64,000 bases of DNA from an uncultured Roseibium sp. (GTDB taxonomy: Bacteria; Pseudomonadota; Alphaproteobacteria; Rhizobiales; Stappiaceae), in contig NZ_CANMNP010000001.1 of the NCBI RefSeq assembly GCF_947499295.1, positions 248,001 through 312,000 of the forward strand, read 5' to 3'. Made by a program: the position numbers and the translations under genes. Below are positions 47,132 to 56,459 of this stretch, in pieces. The notes under the pieces are model-generated. The model saw nothing but the letters and a program-made list of their open reading frames with translations, did not search any database and was not told the origin of the DNA. The stretch's first letter is position 1; each line of letters starts with the position of its first letter.

Positions 47132-48169
47132 ATGTCCGGACGCACACACGAAGAAACAGGCCAGACGATAGCATTCGTTCTGTTGGACCGGTTCTCCATG
47201 AACGCATTCGCAAGCGTCATTGAACCACTGCGTATAGCAAATCGGCTGCTCGGCCGGGAGTATTACGCATGGACGACTTATTCCCTTGACGGGAATTCAG
47301 TCATAGCAAGCAACGGATGCGAGGTTGCAGTAAAAAAGTCTATTCGTGAGCTTCACGACGCTGACATTACACTGTTGTGTACTGGCATTGATGTGGAACG
47401 CTTGCCGCTCAATCCGGATCTCGGCAACAAGCTCAGGCGTTTAAATGCCATGGGCCGCACATTTGGCGCCATCTGCACGGGCGCCTATCTCCTGGCCAGA
47501 TACAATCTGCTCGATGGCAGACGCTGCACCATTCATTGGGAGAACCTGCGGTCACTGCGTGAAGAGTTTCCGGACGTTGAAGTGACCTCTGATATCTTTG
47601 CAATTGACCGCAATTGCATCACCTGCGCAGGCGGCATGGCGTCGCTCGACATGATCCTGCGGCTGATTGCCATCCAGCATGGAGCATATCTTGCGCACGA
47701 GGTTGCCGAGGTCGCGCTTTACCAGAACATGCGCTCAGGCGAATCTGCTCAGCGTCATGACATTGAGGCCCGGACCGGTATCTCCAATGCCAAGATCCTC
47801 GATGCCATTCGCATCATGGATCTGCACATTGAAGATCCGCTCAGTTGCCAGCAACTGGCGATGACAGTGAACCTGTCCCCACGTCAGCTTGAGCGTCTGT
47901 TCCGTCGTCATTTCAATTGCACACCGGGCCAGTATTACCTGCGTCTGCGGCTTGAAACCGCGCGGGATCTTCTGCGCCGGACAAGCCGTCCGGTACTGGA
48001 CGTTGCTCTAGCCTGCGGCTTTGCCTCCACGTCTCATTTCACCAAGTGCTATCGGGAACGTTTCCTGTGTACGCCGACGGAAGAGCGGCAGTCTTACCAA
48101 TGGGCCAATACCAAATCCACGTCCGGTGTCGGGACTGCAACGCCTATGAGGCTCGTCGCAAAGTCCTGA
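47132..48169 (+). CDS. GlxA-family AraC-type regulator
   Basis: 345 residues. The N-terminal ~190 form a DJ-1/PfpI-like ligand domain (IAFVLLDRFSMNAFASVIEPL; GAICTGAYLLARYNLLDG; ITCAGGMASLDMILRLIA). The C-terminal ~100 hold two AraC-type HTH motifs (LSCQQLAMTVNLSPRQLERL and DVALACGFASTSHFTKCY). Characterised members often control use of carnitine, choline or glycine betaine derivatives. The target here is unknown; the TauE-type permease lies convergent, so the control region is elsewhere. A possible operator sits upstream at 46965-46980. Confidence 0.9.
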   Translation: MSGRTHEETGQTIAFVLLDRFSMNAFASVIEPLRIANRLLGREYYAWTTYSLDGNSVIASNGCEVAVKKSIRELHDADITLLCTGIDVERLPLNPDLGNKLRRLNAMGRTFGAICTGAYLLARYNLLDGRRCTIHWENLRSLREEFPDVEVTSDIFAIDRNCITCAGGMASLDMILRLIAIQHGAYLAHEVAEVALYQNMRSGESAQRHDIEARTGISNAKILDAIRIMDLHIEDPLSCQQLAMTVNLSPRQLERLFRRHFNCTPGQYYLRLRLETARDLLRRTSRPVLDVALACGFASTSHFTKCYRERFLCTPTEERQSYQWANTKSTSGVGTATPMRLVAKS

Positions 48170-48189
48170 TGTGCTGTGTTGGTCTTTTC

Positions 48190-48217
48190 AAGAACGCCGC
48201 GTGATCGCGGCGTTCTT
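48190..48217. terminator. Bidirectional terminator (GlxA-type regulator / TauE)
   Basis: A perfect 12-bp stem (AAGAACGCCGCG-TGAT-CGCGGCGTTCTT) that just clears the regulator stop and ends 3 bp before the convergent permease stop. Confidence 0.9.
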
Positions 48218-48219
48218 TG

Positions 48220-48990
48220 CTACTGCGCCAGCCGCCAGACACCAAGCGGGATCAGATAAAGGCCAAGCGCCAGTATGGCCGCCAGGATCAAACGCCTGAA
48301 TGCAGCTTCTGAAACCCTTTTGCGCATTTTCTGGCCTGTCCAAACTGCAAGCAATGTCGGGATCACGAGTATGATGGAGGCCAAGGTTTCGCGCCCGCTT
48401 ACGAGCCCGAAGCTGCCCAGAGAGATGCCGAGCGCAACCGTTGAGAACAGAAACAAGAGCCCCATAGCCTGAATTAGCTGATCTCTCGGCAAACCGATCG
48501 CCTGAAGAAACATGACGCCCGGTACCGTGTAAGATCCGGTCAGTCCCGAGAAAACCCCGTTGACCAAGCCTAGCCCAACACCGAGCGGCACTTCAATACG
48601 CGCTGGTATTGCCAGAACAACTCCTGCCAGCAGCGGCACGGCATAAGCCACCATCAAGATACCCAGCACCAGATCGGCCACTCCAACCGGGAGGCGTGTC
48701 AGAACCAAAGTGCCCGCACCGAGGACAAGGACAGCGGCACTCAAAAACGGCCACAGGCGTCGCAGCAAGACTTTCAGGTGACCGCCAAGAAGCCCCTGCC
48801 AGAGGTTGGTTAAAAATGCCGGCCACAGGACCAGCACCATCGCCTTTTCCACGCCGACAAAAACAGTCAACAGGCCCAACCCGATTGTCGGCAGGCCAAA
48901 CCCAACAAGCCCTTTGACAAAACCGGCAATCAGGAATGCCGTGATTGAGATCAGTATCAATTCCGGGCCTGCATTCACCAGTCCGGTCAA
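48220..48990 (-). CDS. TauE/SafE-family permease
   Basis: 256 residues, about eight membrane helices, of the TauE/SafE (DUF81) family, with members exporting sulfite, sulfoacetate or other organic anions. The characteristic GFVKGLVGFGLPTIGLGLL starts the first half and GLVNGVFSGLTGSYTVPG the second half of the repeat. The start is TTG with GGGAG about seven bases upstream. The product probably sits in the inner membrane. It lies 17 bp downstream of the solute-binding protein gene, so the two may form an operon. Confidence 0.87.
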   Translation of the reverse strand: MTGLVNAGPELILISITAFLIAGFVKGLVGFGLPTIGLGLLTVFVGVEKAMVLVLWPAFLTNLWQGLLGGHLKVLLRRLWPFLSAAVLVLGAGTLVLTRLPVGVADLVLGILMVAYAVPLLAGVVLAIPARIEVPLGVGLGLVNGVFSGLTGSYTVPGVMFLQAIGLPRDQLIQAMGLLFLFSTVALGISLGSFGLVSGRETLASIILVIPTLLAVWTGQKMRKRVSEAAFRRLILAAILALGLYLIPLGVWRLAQ

Positions 48991-49006
48991 GATAAGTCTC
49001 CCGGTA

Positions 49007-49816
49007 TCATTCCTGCCCGCTTGCCGACGCGTTGAAAGCCTTCATCATGTTGGCGGCTTCGCCCGCCTCAACGCGCTTTTCCAGCTCATTTTGAAAGGCA
49101 TTGATGTGTTTCAGGCAAGGCGACTTCTTTGAAAACATGTAGTGCAAGGAGTTTTCGAGCGCCGGCCAGGGCAGCGCTTCGACCTCGCCTTCCACCCCGA
49201 GATCTTTCAACATCATCTCGCCGGCCTGACGCGCGATGACCAGATAATCGGCCTTGCCATCGACAAGAAGTTCCATATTGGTCGAGAAATCATCGAAGGA
49301 CTGACGACTGATGGTCAGGTGTTTGTTCGCGAAATCGTCGAACTCTTCACCGAAAGTCGCACCAAAGGGCGCCAACCCTTGCAAACCTATCAAATCTTCA
49401 AGCGACCCAGGGCGGTCTGACATGTCGGCGCGCACAAAAATCGCTACCGGCTCCTTGATAACAGGTGAGCTAAGCACGTAGTTCCGAGCCCGATCCTTGG
49501 TATGGTAAGCGCCGGCGACCATATCGATCTCACCGCTCTCGAGCTGAACAAACACGCGTTTCCAGGGCACTTTGGCACCAAACGCGACATCAACCTTCAT
49601 CGATTGAAAGATTTCTTGCGCAAGGTCCGGAAAGACACCGCTCAGATCTTCAGCGTCCTTGTGCCTGATCGAGATCGGGAACCAGACATTTGACCCGTTT
49701 ATCTTGATTTGATCGCAGCTTCCCGTACCTGCAAAACCGTTCGGCATGGCCGCCATGCCCGAAACCAAAACCAACGACAAATAAACAGCAGTTCTGCTGC
49801 AAAAATTCAGACACAT
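49007..49816 (-). CDS. Periplasmic solute-binding protein (SBP family 3-like)
   Basis: 269 residues. A signal peptide is present (AVYLSLVLVSGMAAMPNGFA). The mature protein has the two-lobed fold of amino-acid-type binding proteins: FPDLAQEIFQSMKVDVAFGA, LESGEIDMVAGAYHTKDRA and LLVDGKADYLVIARQAGEM. No ABC permease or ATPase follows; the adjacent gene is a TauE-type permease. It could be an orphan receptor or enzyme-like SBP, and the ligand is unknown. Confidence 0.85.
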   Translation of the reverse strand: MCLNFCSRTAVYLSLVLVSGMAAMPNGFAGTGSCDQIKINGSNVWFPISIRHKDAEDLSGVFPDLAQEIFQSMKVDVAFGAKVPWKRVFVQLESGEIDMVAGAYHTKDRARNYVLSSPVIKEPVAIFVRADMSDRPGSLEDLIGLQGLAPFGATFGEEFDDFANKHLTISRQSFDDFSTNMELLVDGKADYLVIARQAGEMMLKDLGVEGEVEALPWPALENSLHYMFSKKSPCLKHINAFQNELEKRVEAGEAANMMKAFNASASGQE

Positions 49817-50026
49817 TCGATCGCAACTTTGAAAAATTCACCCTTAAACATGCCAACCAATCAAGCGTCTAGCGGTTCTCCGGTCAATGAAAAAGCCGTA
49901 GATGCCGACCCTATTGCCCAACCAAATCGCAATGCATGACTGGATTGCATAAAAACCATTGTCATAAACACCAATTCAAGCCCCCATGTCTGGTCAGGCT
50001 GCACATTGAGATGCTAACACTTGGTC

Positions 50027-51241
50027 ATGACGTCTTCCTCGATTTTCAAGATGCCGAACACAGTGGCTCGACATCTCTTCCTGCAAAAACATGGCCTTAG
50101 CGAAACACCGAGAGGCAGTGGCAAGGGCGAAGATCTGGCTACGTTGATCACGAAACTCGGGTTTACCCAGGTCGACAGCATCAACACCGTGGCGCGTGCG
50201 CACCACATGATCCTGGCAGCGCGCAGACCCGCCTACAAGGAGAAGAACCTCAAGCTTTTGCTGGAGCGGGACAGACTTGTCTTTGAACATTGGACCCATG
50301 ATGCATCGGTCATTCCGACTCAATTCTTTCCGCACTGGCGTTTGCGCTTTCAACGGGACCGGGAAGCCCTTACCGGGCGTTGGCGCAACTGGCATGACAA
50401 TGGATTTGAAGCCAAGATCGAGAACGTTCTCAAGCAGATCAGCGATCACGGTCCGGCAACGTCGGCAACTGTCGGCGAGGACGAAAAACGCAGCAGTGGC
50501 GGCTGGTGGGAGTGGCACCCTTCCAAAACCGCTCTGGAGTTTCTCTGGCGAACGGGTGAACTTTCCGTCTGTCACCGCGCTGGCTTCCAAAAGGTCTACG
50601 ACCTGACCGAACGCGTCATACCACATGAGAAGCTGAACACCCGTTTTGATGCCGAGGAAACGATCGACTGGGCTGCGCGCTCGGCCATGGAACGTCTCGG
50701 GTTTGCGACCTCGGGTGAAATTTCGGCTTTCTGGGACCTGATTACCCCGAAGGAAGCCAAGGACTGGTGTCAGGTGGCACATGGCAGAGGCATACTGACA
50801 GAAGTTGAAATCGAATGTGCTGACGGGTCATTTCGCCGGGTGTATGCCTTTCCTGAAACGGTCGAGACCCTCAACACCGTCGAAACACCGCCTTCGCGTG
50901 TGCGGGTCCTATCACCTTTTGATCCAGCGCTCAGAGACCGGAAAAGAAGCGAACGGCTATTCGGCTTCAGCTACAGGATTGAAATATTCGTTCCGGAAGC
51001 CAAGCGCGAATATGGGTATTACGTCTTTCCGGTGCTCGAAGGTGCTCGCCTCATCGGTCGCATTGACATGAAGGCGCTTCGGAATGAGGACAGGCTGCAT
51101 GTGCGTGCCTATTGGCCGGAAAAAGGTGTCCGCGCGTCAAAAGCGCGAACGGCAAAACTTGCGTCGGAACTCAACCGCATGGCCCGCTTTGCGGGGTGTT
51201 CGGAAGTCAGCTATGAACCCGATTGGCAAAGGACGCGCTGA
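50027..51241 (+). CDS. AlkX/YcaQ-type winged-helix DNA glycosylase
   Basis: 404 residues of the HTH_42 (YcaQ/AlkZ) superfamily, whose studied members unhook DNA interstrand cross-links and excise bulky alkyl bases. The catalytic QxD/Q motif is present as LGFTQVDSIN (Gln48, Asp50), followed by RAHHMILAARRP. Later segments such as RVRVLSPFDPALRDRKRSERLFGF and YGYYVFPVLEGARLIGRIDMK are family hallmarks. ATG 50027 is preferred over a TTG six bases earlier. It is not adjacent to a biosynthetic cluster, so the YcaQ general-repair role is likelier than antibiotic self-protection. Confidence 0.87.
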   Translation: MTSSSIFKMPNTVARHLFLQKHGLSETPRGSGKGEDLATLITKLGFTQVDSINTVARAHHMILAARRPAYKEKNLKLLLERDRLVFEHWTHDASVIPTQFFPHWRLRFQRDREALTGRWRNWHDNGFEAKIENVLKQISDHGPATSATVGEDEKRSSGGWWEWHPSKTALEFLWRTGELSVCHRAGFQKVYDLTERVIPHEKLNTRFDAEETIDWAARSAMERLGFATSGEISAFWDLITPKEAKDWCQVAHGRGILTEVEIECADGSFRRVYAFPETVETLNTVETPPSRVRVLSPFDPALRDRKRSERLFGFSYRIEIFVPEAKREYGYYVFPVLEGARLIGRIDMKALRNEDRLHVRAYWPEKGVRASKARTAKLASELNRMARFAGCSEVSYEPDWQRTR

Positions 51242-51397
51242 CGGCTCGTCGCAATGCAATCGCTCGCTCGCCTCTCCTGAGCCAATCTCAGTTTGTGCCT
51301 CTTACTCATTGCCTTTTCAGTATTTTCCCTGACAAAAAAGTTAAAAATAAACTAACCAATCAAGCGCATCATTTGCTATCGAGCCACGAGGTTGATG

Positions 51398-52123
51398 ATG
51401 CGTTTGTCAAACAAGAAACCGGCTGTGACATGGCCCAAACTCAGCGGACCACACATATGTGTGGGGGCTGGACAAAAGGCGATGGATCTTGCACGCAAAA
51501 GCCTGATAAGCGCCGCGGAGCTTCGGGACGGCAAACTCAGCAAAGCCGACATCGAGGCTGTTTTTGACTTCCTGTCCGCCTCTCAGGACCTCTTCGACAT
51601 CTATCGCTCCAATTACGAGGCCTGCGGCCGCATCCACAAGAAGCAGCCCTTCGTAGGGGCCAACAAGGACTTCTTCGCAATGTCGGTCCTAAGATTCCTG
51701 TGTTTTGATGTTGTGAGAAAAGTCTTCGAACCGCAGATCAAACGTGCGGACCCATCCTGGGAAATCGAATTTCTTCAAGCTTTCGCAGCTTATATCTGCC
51801 GAACGTCGGACGCTCAGTTCATTGACGAACTGTCTGAAGCCTATCGCAAACTTGCCAAATCACACGGTAACGAGATTACGGCCATAACGATTGCCAACGA
51901 CAAGTCCATCAGAGAAATCGTTGGCCGCGTTTCAAAGCAGTTCCCATCAGAACATATTGATTTCGTGAACTTTTCAAATGCTGTGAACAAAGCTCTGTCG
52001 GACAAATACGAGACTTATGGCCCTTCGCCGATCAAAGTCTCAGAACCTGTGATTGAACTGTTTTTCAACACATTGAAAGACCCAGAAAAGTCCAATTTCT
52101 TCCGTAAATCGGTTATGGCCTAG
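51398..52123 (+). CDS. Hypothetical protein
   Basis: About 241 residues that I do not recognise. It is largely helical and soluble, with no signal peptide or membrane segment. GAGG lies six bases before the ATG at 51398, with another ATG three bases earlier. Distinct segments are MDLARKSLISAAELRDGKLS and FIDELSEAYRKLAKSHGNE. Codon use resembles its neighbours. It lies about 155 bp after the AlkX-type gene on the same strand. The length and codon pattern indicate a real gene. Confidence 0.65.
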   Translation: MRLSNKKPAVTWPKLSGPHICVGAGQKAMDLARKSLISAAELRDGKLSKADIEAVFDFLSASQDLFDIYRSNYEACGRIHKKQPFVGANKDFFAMSVLRFLCFDVVRKVFEPQIKRADPSWEIEFLQAFAAYICRTSDAQFIDELSEAYRKLAKSHGNEITAITIANDKSIREIVGRVSKQFPSEHIDFVNFSNAVNKALSDKYETYGPSPIKVSEPVIELFFNTLKDPEKSNFFRKSVMA

Positions 52124-52284
52124 GGAAAGCTGCATTATCTGCGGCTACAGAAAAGCAAGTCACCCACGCACCATTCTCGAGCGGTTTTGAAAAGAGAACA
52201 CATTTACTTTAGATTGCATTTTTTCCTTGATCATCTTTAACGTGAGCTTCATGCTGCATCGCAAAAAGTCGATCGAGTCGAGAC

Positions 52285-52680
52285 ATGTTTCGTTTCTTCA
52301 ACAGCCACCTTCCTGTGCTTGTCGTCGCCCTGCTGGCGTTCTGGACATCGGCCCAAACTGTTTCTTTCGCGTTTTCGGTCGGCAACGCAACTCTCGCCTA
52401 TTCAACTGTCGAGACGGTCCCAAACTCCGCTGAACCTATTGAAGCTTCCACAAGGAACGCACCGTCAGGAACTGCGGAACAGCAAGGTCAAAGAGCCTGC
52501 TTTCTGACCTGTTTCTCCGATGCTGACTTTTGTTCAAGCCACTGTTCAGCGACATTGGCCATGGCCCCGGCCGAGAGGGCGCGCGATTGGAGAATTCAGC
52601 GCGCTGGCAGGGCGAAGCTGGATGTGCTTGACGGTGTTGAAGTGCCCGTCGACCCTGCACCTCCCAAAACCTTCATCTAG
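52285..52680 (+). CDS. Exported protein with twin CX3C motif
   Basis: 131 residues. A signal peptide occupies about 1-30 (LPVLVVALLAFWTSAQTVSF). The mature protein has four closely spaced cysteines, CFLTC and CSSHC, six residues apart, which could form disulfides or bind metal. The C-terminus is polar and proline-rich. It is 54 bp upstream of the DoxX gene on the same strand, with no terminator between, so the two are probably co-transcribed. The family is not recognised. Confidence 0.7.
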   Translation: MFRFFNSHLPVLVVALLAFWTSAQTVSFAFSVGNATLAYSTVETVPNSAEPIEASTRNAPSGTAEQQGQRACFLTCFSDADFCSSHCSATLAMAPAERARDWRIQRAGRAKLDVLDGVEVPVDPAPPKTFI

Positions 52681-52734
52681 CTCCGCAACCCGGCCAAACC
52701 GGGACCTTGTTTTATCATCTTCGGAGTAAGACGA

Positions 52735-53697
52735 ATGTCTTCCAATTCTTTGCATTCAAGCGGTTTTGCCGCGCAAATCGAACGTATCTTTTCCGCCGGA
52801 CCCGACCGTCTGACCGTCCGCCAGAGTGACCAGGTCGCTTTGCTCCTGCGGCTTGGACTTGGGTCCGTCTTTGTCGTCGGCGGCTGGTGGAAGCTCCAAC
52901 GGGCAATCGACGCCGGCAGAGCGAGCGAATTCGTTGAAAAATACACGGCTTCAAACGGCTACATAAATGATTTTTTCCAGTCGTATCTGTTCCGTGGCGA
53001 CTGGTTGTCCGCTTGGGGCTTCCTGACGGCACTCTCAGCCTTCGAGCTTGTCGCAGGTATAGCGCTCGTAGCCGGTCTTCTTGTCCGGCCGCTTGCAATT
53101 GTCTTTGGCCTGCTGATGTGGTCGTTCGTTGCTGCTCTCCCCGTTTCAACTGTGCCTGGTCACGACACATCAGCCAGCACCTTCTTCACGCCGGCGATGA
53201 TTGTCCAGATCCGCGACATCGGTCTGTCCGGAATGTGCTTTACACTTGCAGTTCTCGGATCAGGCAGCATGAGCCTCGATGAACGTTTGACCGGACGCGG
53301 AGCCGGCGCACAAACGGCGGACTGGTCGGCTCTTGGCCTGCTGCTGCGCCTTTCGGTCGCCGTTGCCTTTCTGGCTGGTGGATTTTTCTACGGACTCGAT
53401 CATGTCAAAAGCTGGTCCGGATTTCCCCTGCTGCTCATTCTTGTCGGCTTGACACTCGCCTCAGGACATGGGGTCAGGATCGCGGCGGCGGCTGCCTTCC
53501 TGATCCTTGTGATTTATTGTTCCGGCAAAATCAGTTTGGACAAGACACTTTGGGACAATCTGAATGCCATCAAGCGTGAGTTTGCCTTCCTGGCAGCCTC
53601 ATTGGTCCTGGTCCGCTACGCAGGTGGTGCAGGTTTCAGGGTTTCTGACTTGCTGTCTGCACCAAGAGAGGTGTTCTTCGGAAAGTTGCGCAACTGA
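52735..53697 (+). CDS. DoxX-family membrane protein
   Basis: 320 residues with about seven to eight membrane segments. The first half (about 35-180) is a DoxX/TQO-small-subunit-like four-helix unit (LLLRLGLGSVFVVGGWWKL, LSAFELVAGIALVAGLLVR). A second, weaker four-helix unit follows (about 195-310), suggesting an internal duplication. DoxX/DoxD proteins are linked with quinone-dependent sulfur or thiol oxidation and thiol stress, but many are uncharacterised. CGGAG precedes the ATG. It is probably partnered with the upstream twin-CX3C protein. Confidence 0.85.
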   Translation: MSSNSLHSSGFAAQIERIFSAGPDRLTVRQSDQVALLLRLGLGSVFVVGGWWKLQRAIDAGRASEFVEKYTASNGYINDFFQSYLFRGDWLSAWGFLTALSAFELVAGIALVAGLLVRPLAIVFGLLMWSFVAALPVSTVPGHDTSASTFFTPAMIVQIRDIGLSGMCFTLAVLGSGSMSLDERLTGRGAGAQTADWSALGLLLRLSVAVAFLAGGFFYGLDHVKSWSGFPLLLILVGLTLASGHGVRIAAAAAFLILVIYCSGKISLDKTLWDNLNAIKREFAFLAASLVLVRYAGGAGFRVSDLLSAPREVFFGKLRN

Positions 53698-53754
53698 TCT
53701 TCAGGAGAACGCGTAGCTTCACGGTGCTGAAAAGCCAGGCGTCTTCGCTTTCAT

Positions 53755-53790
53755 AAAAAACACAGGAGACGCTACAAATCGGCGTCTCCT
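53755..53790 (-). terminator. Rho-independent terminator after nadV
   Basis: Read on the minus strand, a 9-bp stem (AGGAGACGC, complementary GCGTCTCCT) is followed by a run of six T residues. It lies 66 bp past the nadV stop and ends the NAD salvage operon. Confidence 0.8.
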
Positions 53791-53856
53791 CAGGCTGTGT
53801 GCCAGCTCCCGGGTTGCAAAGTCGCTCGCCCAGTGCTGGTCTTCGGCCCGTTTCAG

Positions 53857-55266
53857 CTACCCGGATGCCAGACTTTGTTTGAGACTGGCAATTGCGCGTG
53901 CACGCACATCATCAAAACTTGATGTTTCAAGCAGCTTCCCGTTTCGATAGACCACTTTCAATTGGTCATCCGACGGGTCCACCTCGTCGAATTTTCTGGC
54001 AACCAATTGACCGTTTTTGACAACGACCGCCTGACGGCCCGCCTTCGATGCCTTGTTCGGGTCGGAAACAGGCATCTTGAAAACGTCCTTCCATTGGACG
54101 TCCCCGGTTCTCATCGCATTTGCCTTCATCGCAAAACGCATCGTGTCCCGATTGACGTGCTGCAGCAGGCCGCCCCCCATGCCAAAGGCGATATTGTCCA
54201 GTGACCAGCGTTTCCGAACCATTTCATCGACAAGTTGCCTGATGGTCGCGAGCGTCATTCCATCACCCTGAATGACCCTGACGGCCGGATTGAGCACCCG
54301 TGCTCCCTTGGCGTTTTCCGTACCACCGTAGCTTTGCCAAAGCGTCTCAAGAACCTTCAGGGGGGTCTCAACCGGGCTTCCGGAATCCGGTCTGATGACA
54401 ACCGTTGCACCAGATGACAGTACCTGGTCCTTCAGGGCACCGCACCAGATGTTCTTCACGGCGTTGTGGATGTCATAACTGTCCGAGACAACCGCGACCA
54501 ACGCGTCCTTTTGCGCGAACTGATCGAGCATGTTGGCATAGGCAGCCGTCTCGCGCTCCGGGCCCCAGCTTGTCATTGTCGAGTGTTCGGCAGCTGGAAT
54601 GGAAAAACCGGCAATGTCGGCATCATAGAATTCCGTGGCAGCTTCCAGAGCCTCCATCGTGTCGGTGCCGGCAAAGTTCACAAGGTGCGCCATGCCTCCG
54701 AGAGCAGCGCTCTCCGACGAAGAAACACCGCGTGCGCCAAAATCGTGCAGCTTGAACGGAATTTGCTGGTCCGGTTCATCAGAGGTTGCCAGCAATCCGC
54801 GATAGATAACCTGTTTGCATTTGAAGGACATTGTGGCGACCGTTGAGGGATACCAGACCGCGCGCAGCAGCGCGGTTTCGACCCACGTGGTCAACCAGGG
54901 CATGCGGTCATCGGTGTTTTCCAGCTGGACCAGCGGCACACCACTTGGCACCAGCGAGCCTTCGGGCAGCGCCTTGATTTCCAATGGCAGCAGGCCAGCG
55001 TGTTCGTCAACAATCTGCTGCCAGCCTTCCCGGTTGAACGGGACGCCGTGTGCCAAGCAGATTTGAGCAGCCCGCTCAATGTCCTTGACCGTTATCGGCC
55101 GTTGAAGCGCCTTTTTCAGATAGGCCTGAAGGCCGAAGAACAACACGTCGCCCGAAAATGGATTGGCGCGTGCCTCGACATAGGCCGAGATCTGCCGAGC
55201 CTCGGGCGGGTATTGCCTGTAGTGAGATTGCTTGTAGCTATCTGTTGCCAATAGTGGATTTGTCAT
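53857..55266 (-). CDS. nadV: Nicotinamide phosphoribosyltransferase
   Basis: 469 residues. Joins nicotinamide to phosphoribosyl pyrophosphate, giving NMN, the first step of the two-step NAD salvage route. Family stretches: NPLLATDSYKQSHY at the start, VEARANPFSGDVLFFGLQ, KLHDFGARGVSSSESAALGG, IPAAEHSTMTSWGPERE with the active-site His, and VIRPDSGSP. The ATG at 55266 has GAGGAG five to six bases upstream. It follows the NadM-Nudix gene by about 70 bp; the pair completes NAD synthesis from nicotinamide without NadE. Confidence 0.95.
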   Translation of the reverse strand: MTNPLLATDSYKQSHYRQYPPEARQISAYVEARANPFSGDVLFFGLQAYLKKALQRPITVKDIERAAQICLAHGVPFNREGWQQIVDEHAGLLPLEIKALPEGSLVPSGVPLVQLENTDDRMPWLTTWVETALLRAVWYPSTVATMSFKCKQVIYRGLLATSDEPDQQIPFKLHDFGARGVSSSESAALGGMAHLVNFAGTDTMEALEAATEFYDADIAGFSIPAAEHSTMTSWGPERETAAYANMLDQFAQKDALVAVVSDSYDIHNAVKNIWCGALKDQVLSSGATVVIRPDSGSPVETPLKVLETLWQSYGGTENAKGARVLNPAVRVIQGDGMTLATIRQLVDEMVRKRWSLDNIAFGMGGGLLQHVNRDTMRFAMKANAMRTGDVQWKDVFKMPVSDPNKASKAGRQAVVVKNGQLVARKFDEVDPSDDQLKVVYRNGKLLETSSFDDVRARAIASLKQSLASG

Positions 55267-55336
55267 TGTGAACTCCTCACGCGACAAGGTGAACGTGCCA
55301 GAGGGGCTCCCCCTCAGGCGAGTGAACGATCCAGCA

Positions 55337-56401
55337 TCACAGATCTGCCATCAGATCGATGATGGACCAGTGATCTTCGAAGAACTGCTCGGGTTTCAGA
55401 TCCCCCAGCCGATGCCAGTTCGCCGATCTGGCATCATCTCCGCCGGTGACCGAGAACAGCTCACGCCGCTCCGGGAGCCTGAAAAGGTAGGCATGTGTGA
55501 TGATGCGGCCACGCAAAGACCTCTCGGGATGATCGAAAACCCGTGTTTTCGAGCCATCGATGAAAGATGCCAGCATCGCAGGAGGTATCTCGCCCTTGTG
55601 GTCGCTGATCCTGGTTTCTTCCTTCAACTCCCGAATGGCCGCATCGCGAATGCTTTCTTGCGGATTGAGAAAACCACCCGGCAATGCCAACAACCCTTTG
55701 CCCGGCGCTTCTCCGCGCTCCACCAGCAGAATATTGCCAGACTGAATGACCACCGCATCGACGGTCACAAAGGGACCGCGTCCCCATTTATCAGGGTAGG
55801 CGTCGAGAAACTCAGCCTCTTCCAGAAGCCCCCGAAATGGGTCCGATAGAGCGAAAGCCTTGAGCCATTCGGATACTTCGTCCGAAAGGACCGATTGCGA
55901 AATCACAGGAATGCGCTGGAAGAACTGTTTCCTGACATCTGTCGAGGAAAATGTTCCGTATTGGCTCGCGAGCTGAACATTTCCCCACTCGGGAAAGAGC
56001 TTCAGGTAGTAGCTGCTCCGATCCTTGCCGTAGCCAGCCAAGGCAATCCGCAAGTCCTGCAATCCGTGCAATACGACCCCGCCCTTGTTGTAGTGCTCAA
56101 GAACGGTTTCGTTGACCACGCGCTGCACCTCTGTGCACCACGCTGTGTCTGAATAGGGGTGATCCCGAACGGGTTTCAACACCAGTCGTCCGGTCGTCAA
56201 TTCGTGCTTGAAGACCTTCGCGAACATGTCCTCGCGCTCGGAAAATGTGAAGGGATTGCGGGGGGTGCGTGCCTGCCGTGCAGAACCGATCAGCACGATC
56301 AAAGTATGGACCTTTTCAAGCGCTGATCGGATCACGGCCTCATGACCGATATGCAGCGGCTGAAAACGGCCGATGAATACGCCGTAGTCAAACTGTGACA
56401 T
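55337..56401 (-). CDS. Bifunctional NMN adenylyltransferase / Nudix hydrolase
   Basis: 354 residues. The N-terminal half (about 1-185) is an NMN adenylyltransferase of the NadM type: GVFIGRFQPLHIGHEAVI with the HxGH motif, and YGTFSSTDVRKQFF near its end. The C-terminal half (about 205-345) is a Nudix domain whose box has the REL and KEET core (ALPGGFLNPQES then RELKEETRI). It turns NMN to NAD; the Nudix part probably cleans up ADP-ribose. Encoded upstream of nadV, after two inverted repeats. Confidence 0.93.
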   Translation of the reverse strand: MSQFDYGVFIGRFQPLHIGHEAVIRSALEKVHTLIVLIGSARQARTPRNPFTFSEREDMFAKVFKHELTTGRLVLKPVRDHPYSDTAWCTEVQRVVNETVLEHYNKGGVVLHGLQDLRIALAGYGKDRSSYYLKLFPEWGNVQLASQYGTFSSTDVRKQFFQRIPVISQSVLSDEVSEWLKAFALSDPFRGLLEEAEFLDAYPDKWGRGPFVTVDAVVIQSGNILLVERGEAPGKGLLALPGGFLNPQESIRDAAIRELKEETRISDHKGEIPPAMLASFIDGSKTRVFDHPERSLRGRIITHAYLFRLPERRELFSVTGGDDARSANWHRLGDLKPEQFFEDHWSIIDLMADL

Positions 56402-56428
56402 TCGAGTCTCCCTCGAATTGATGGATGG

Positions 56429-56449
56429 TCAGTCGAACTCCTCGACTGA
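56429..56449. promoter_or_regulatory. Inverted repeat TCAGTCGA-N5-TCGACTGA
   Basis: A perfect 8-bp inverted repeat with a 5-bp spacer, 28 bp upstream of the nadM-Nudix start codon. Its place, directly ahead of the NAD salvage operon, makes it a candidate operator for an NAD-responsive repressor. Confidence 0.55.
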
Positions 56450-56459
56450 TGAGATATTA

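Noticed and set aside
49994..50782. 262-codon minus-strand frame
   Set aside because: Antisense to the AlkX-type glycosylase gene; low-complexity translation without family features.
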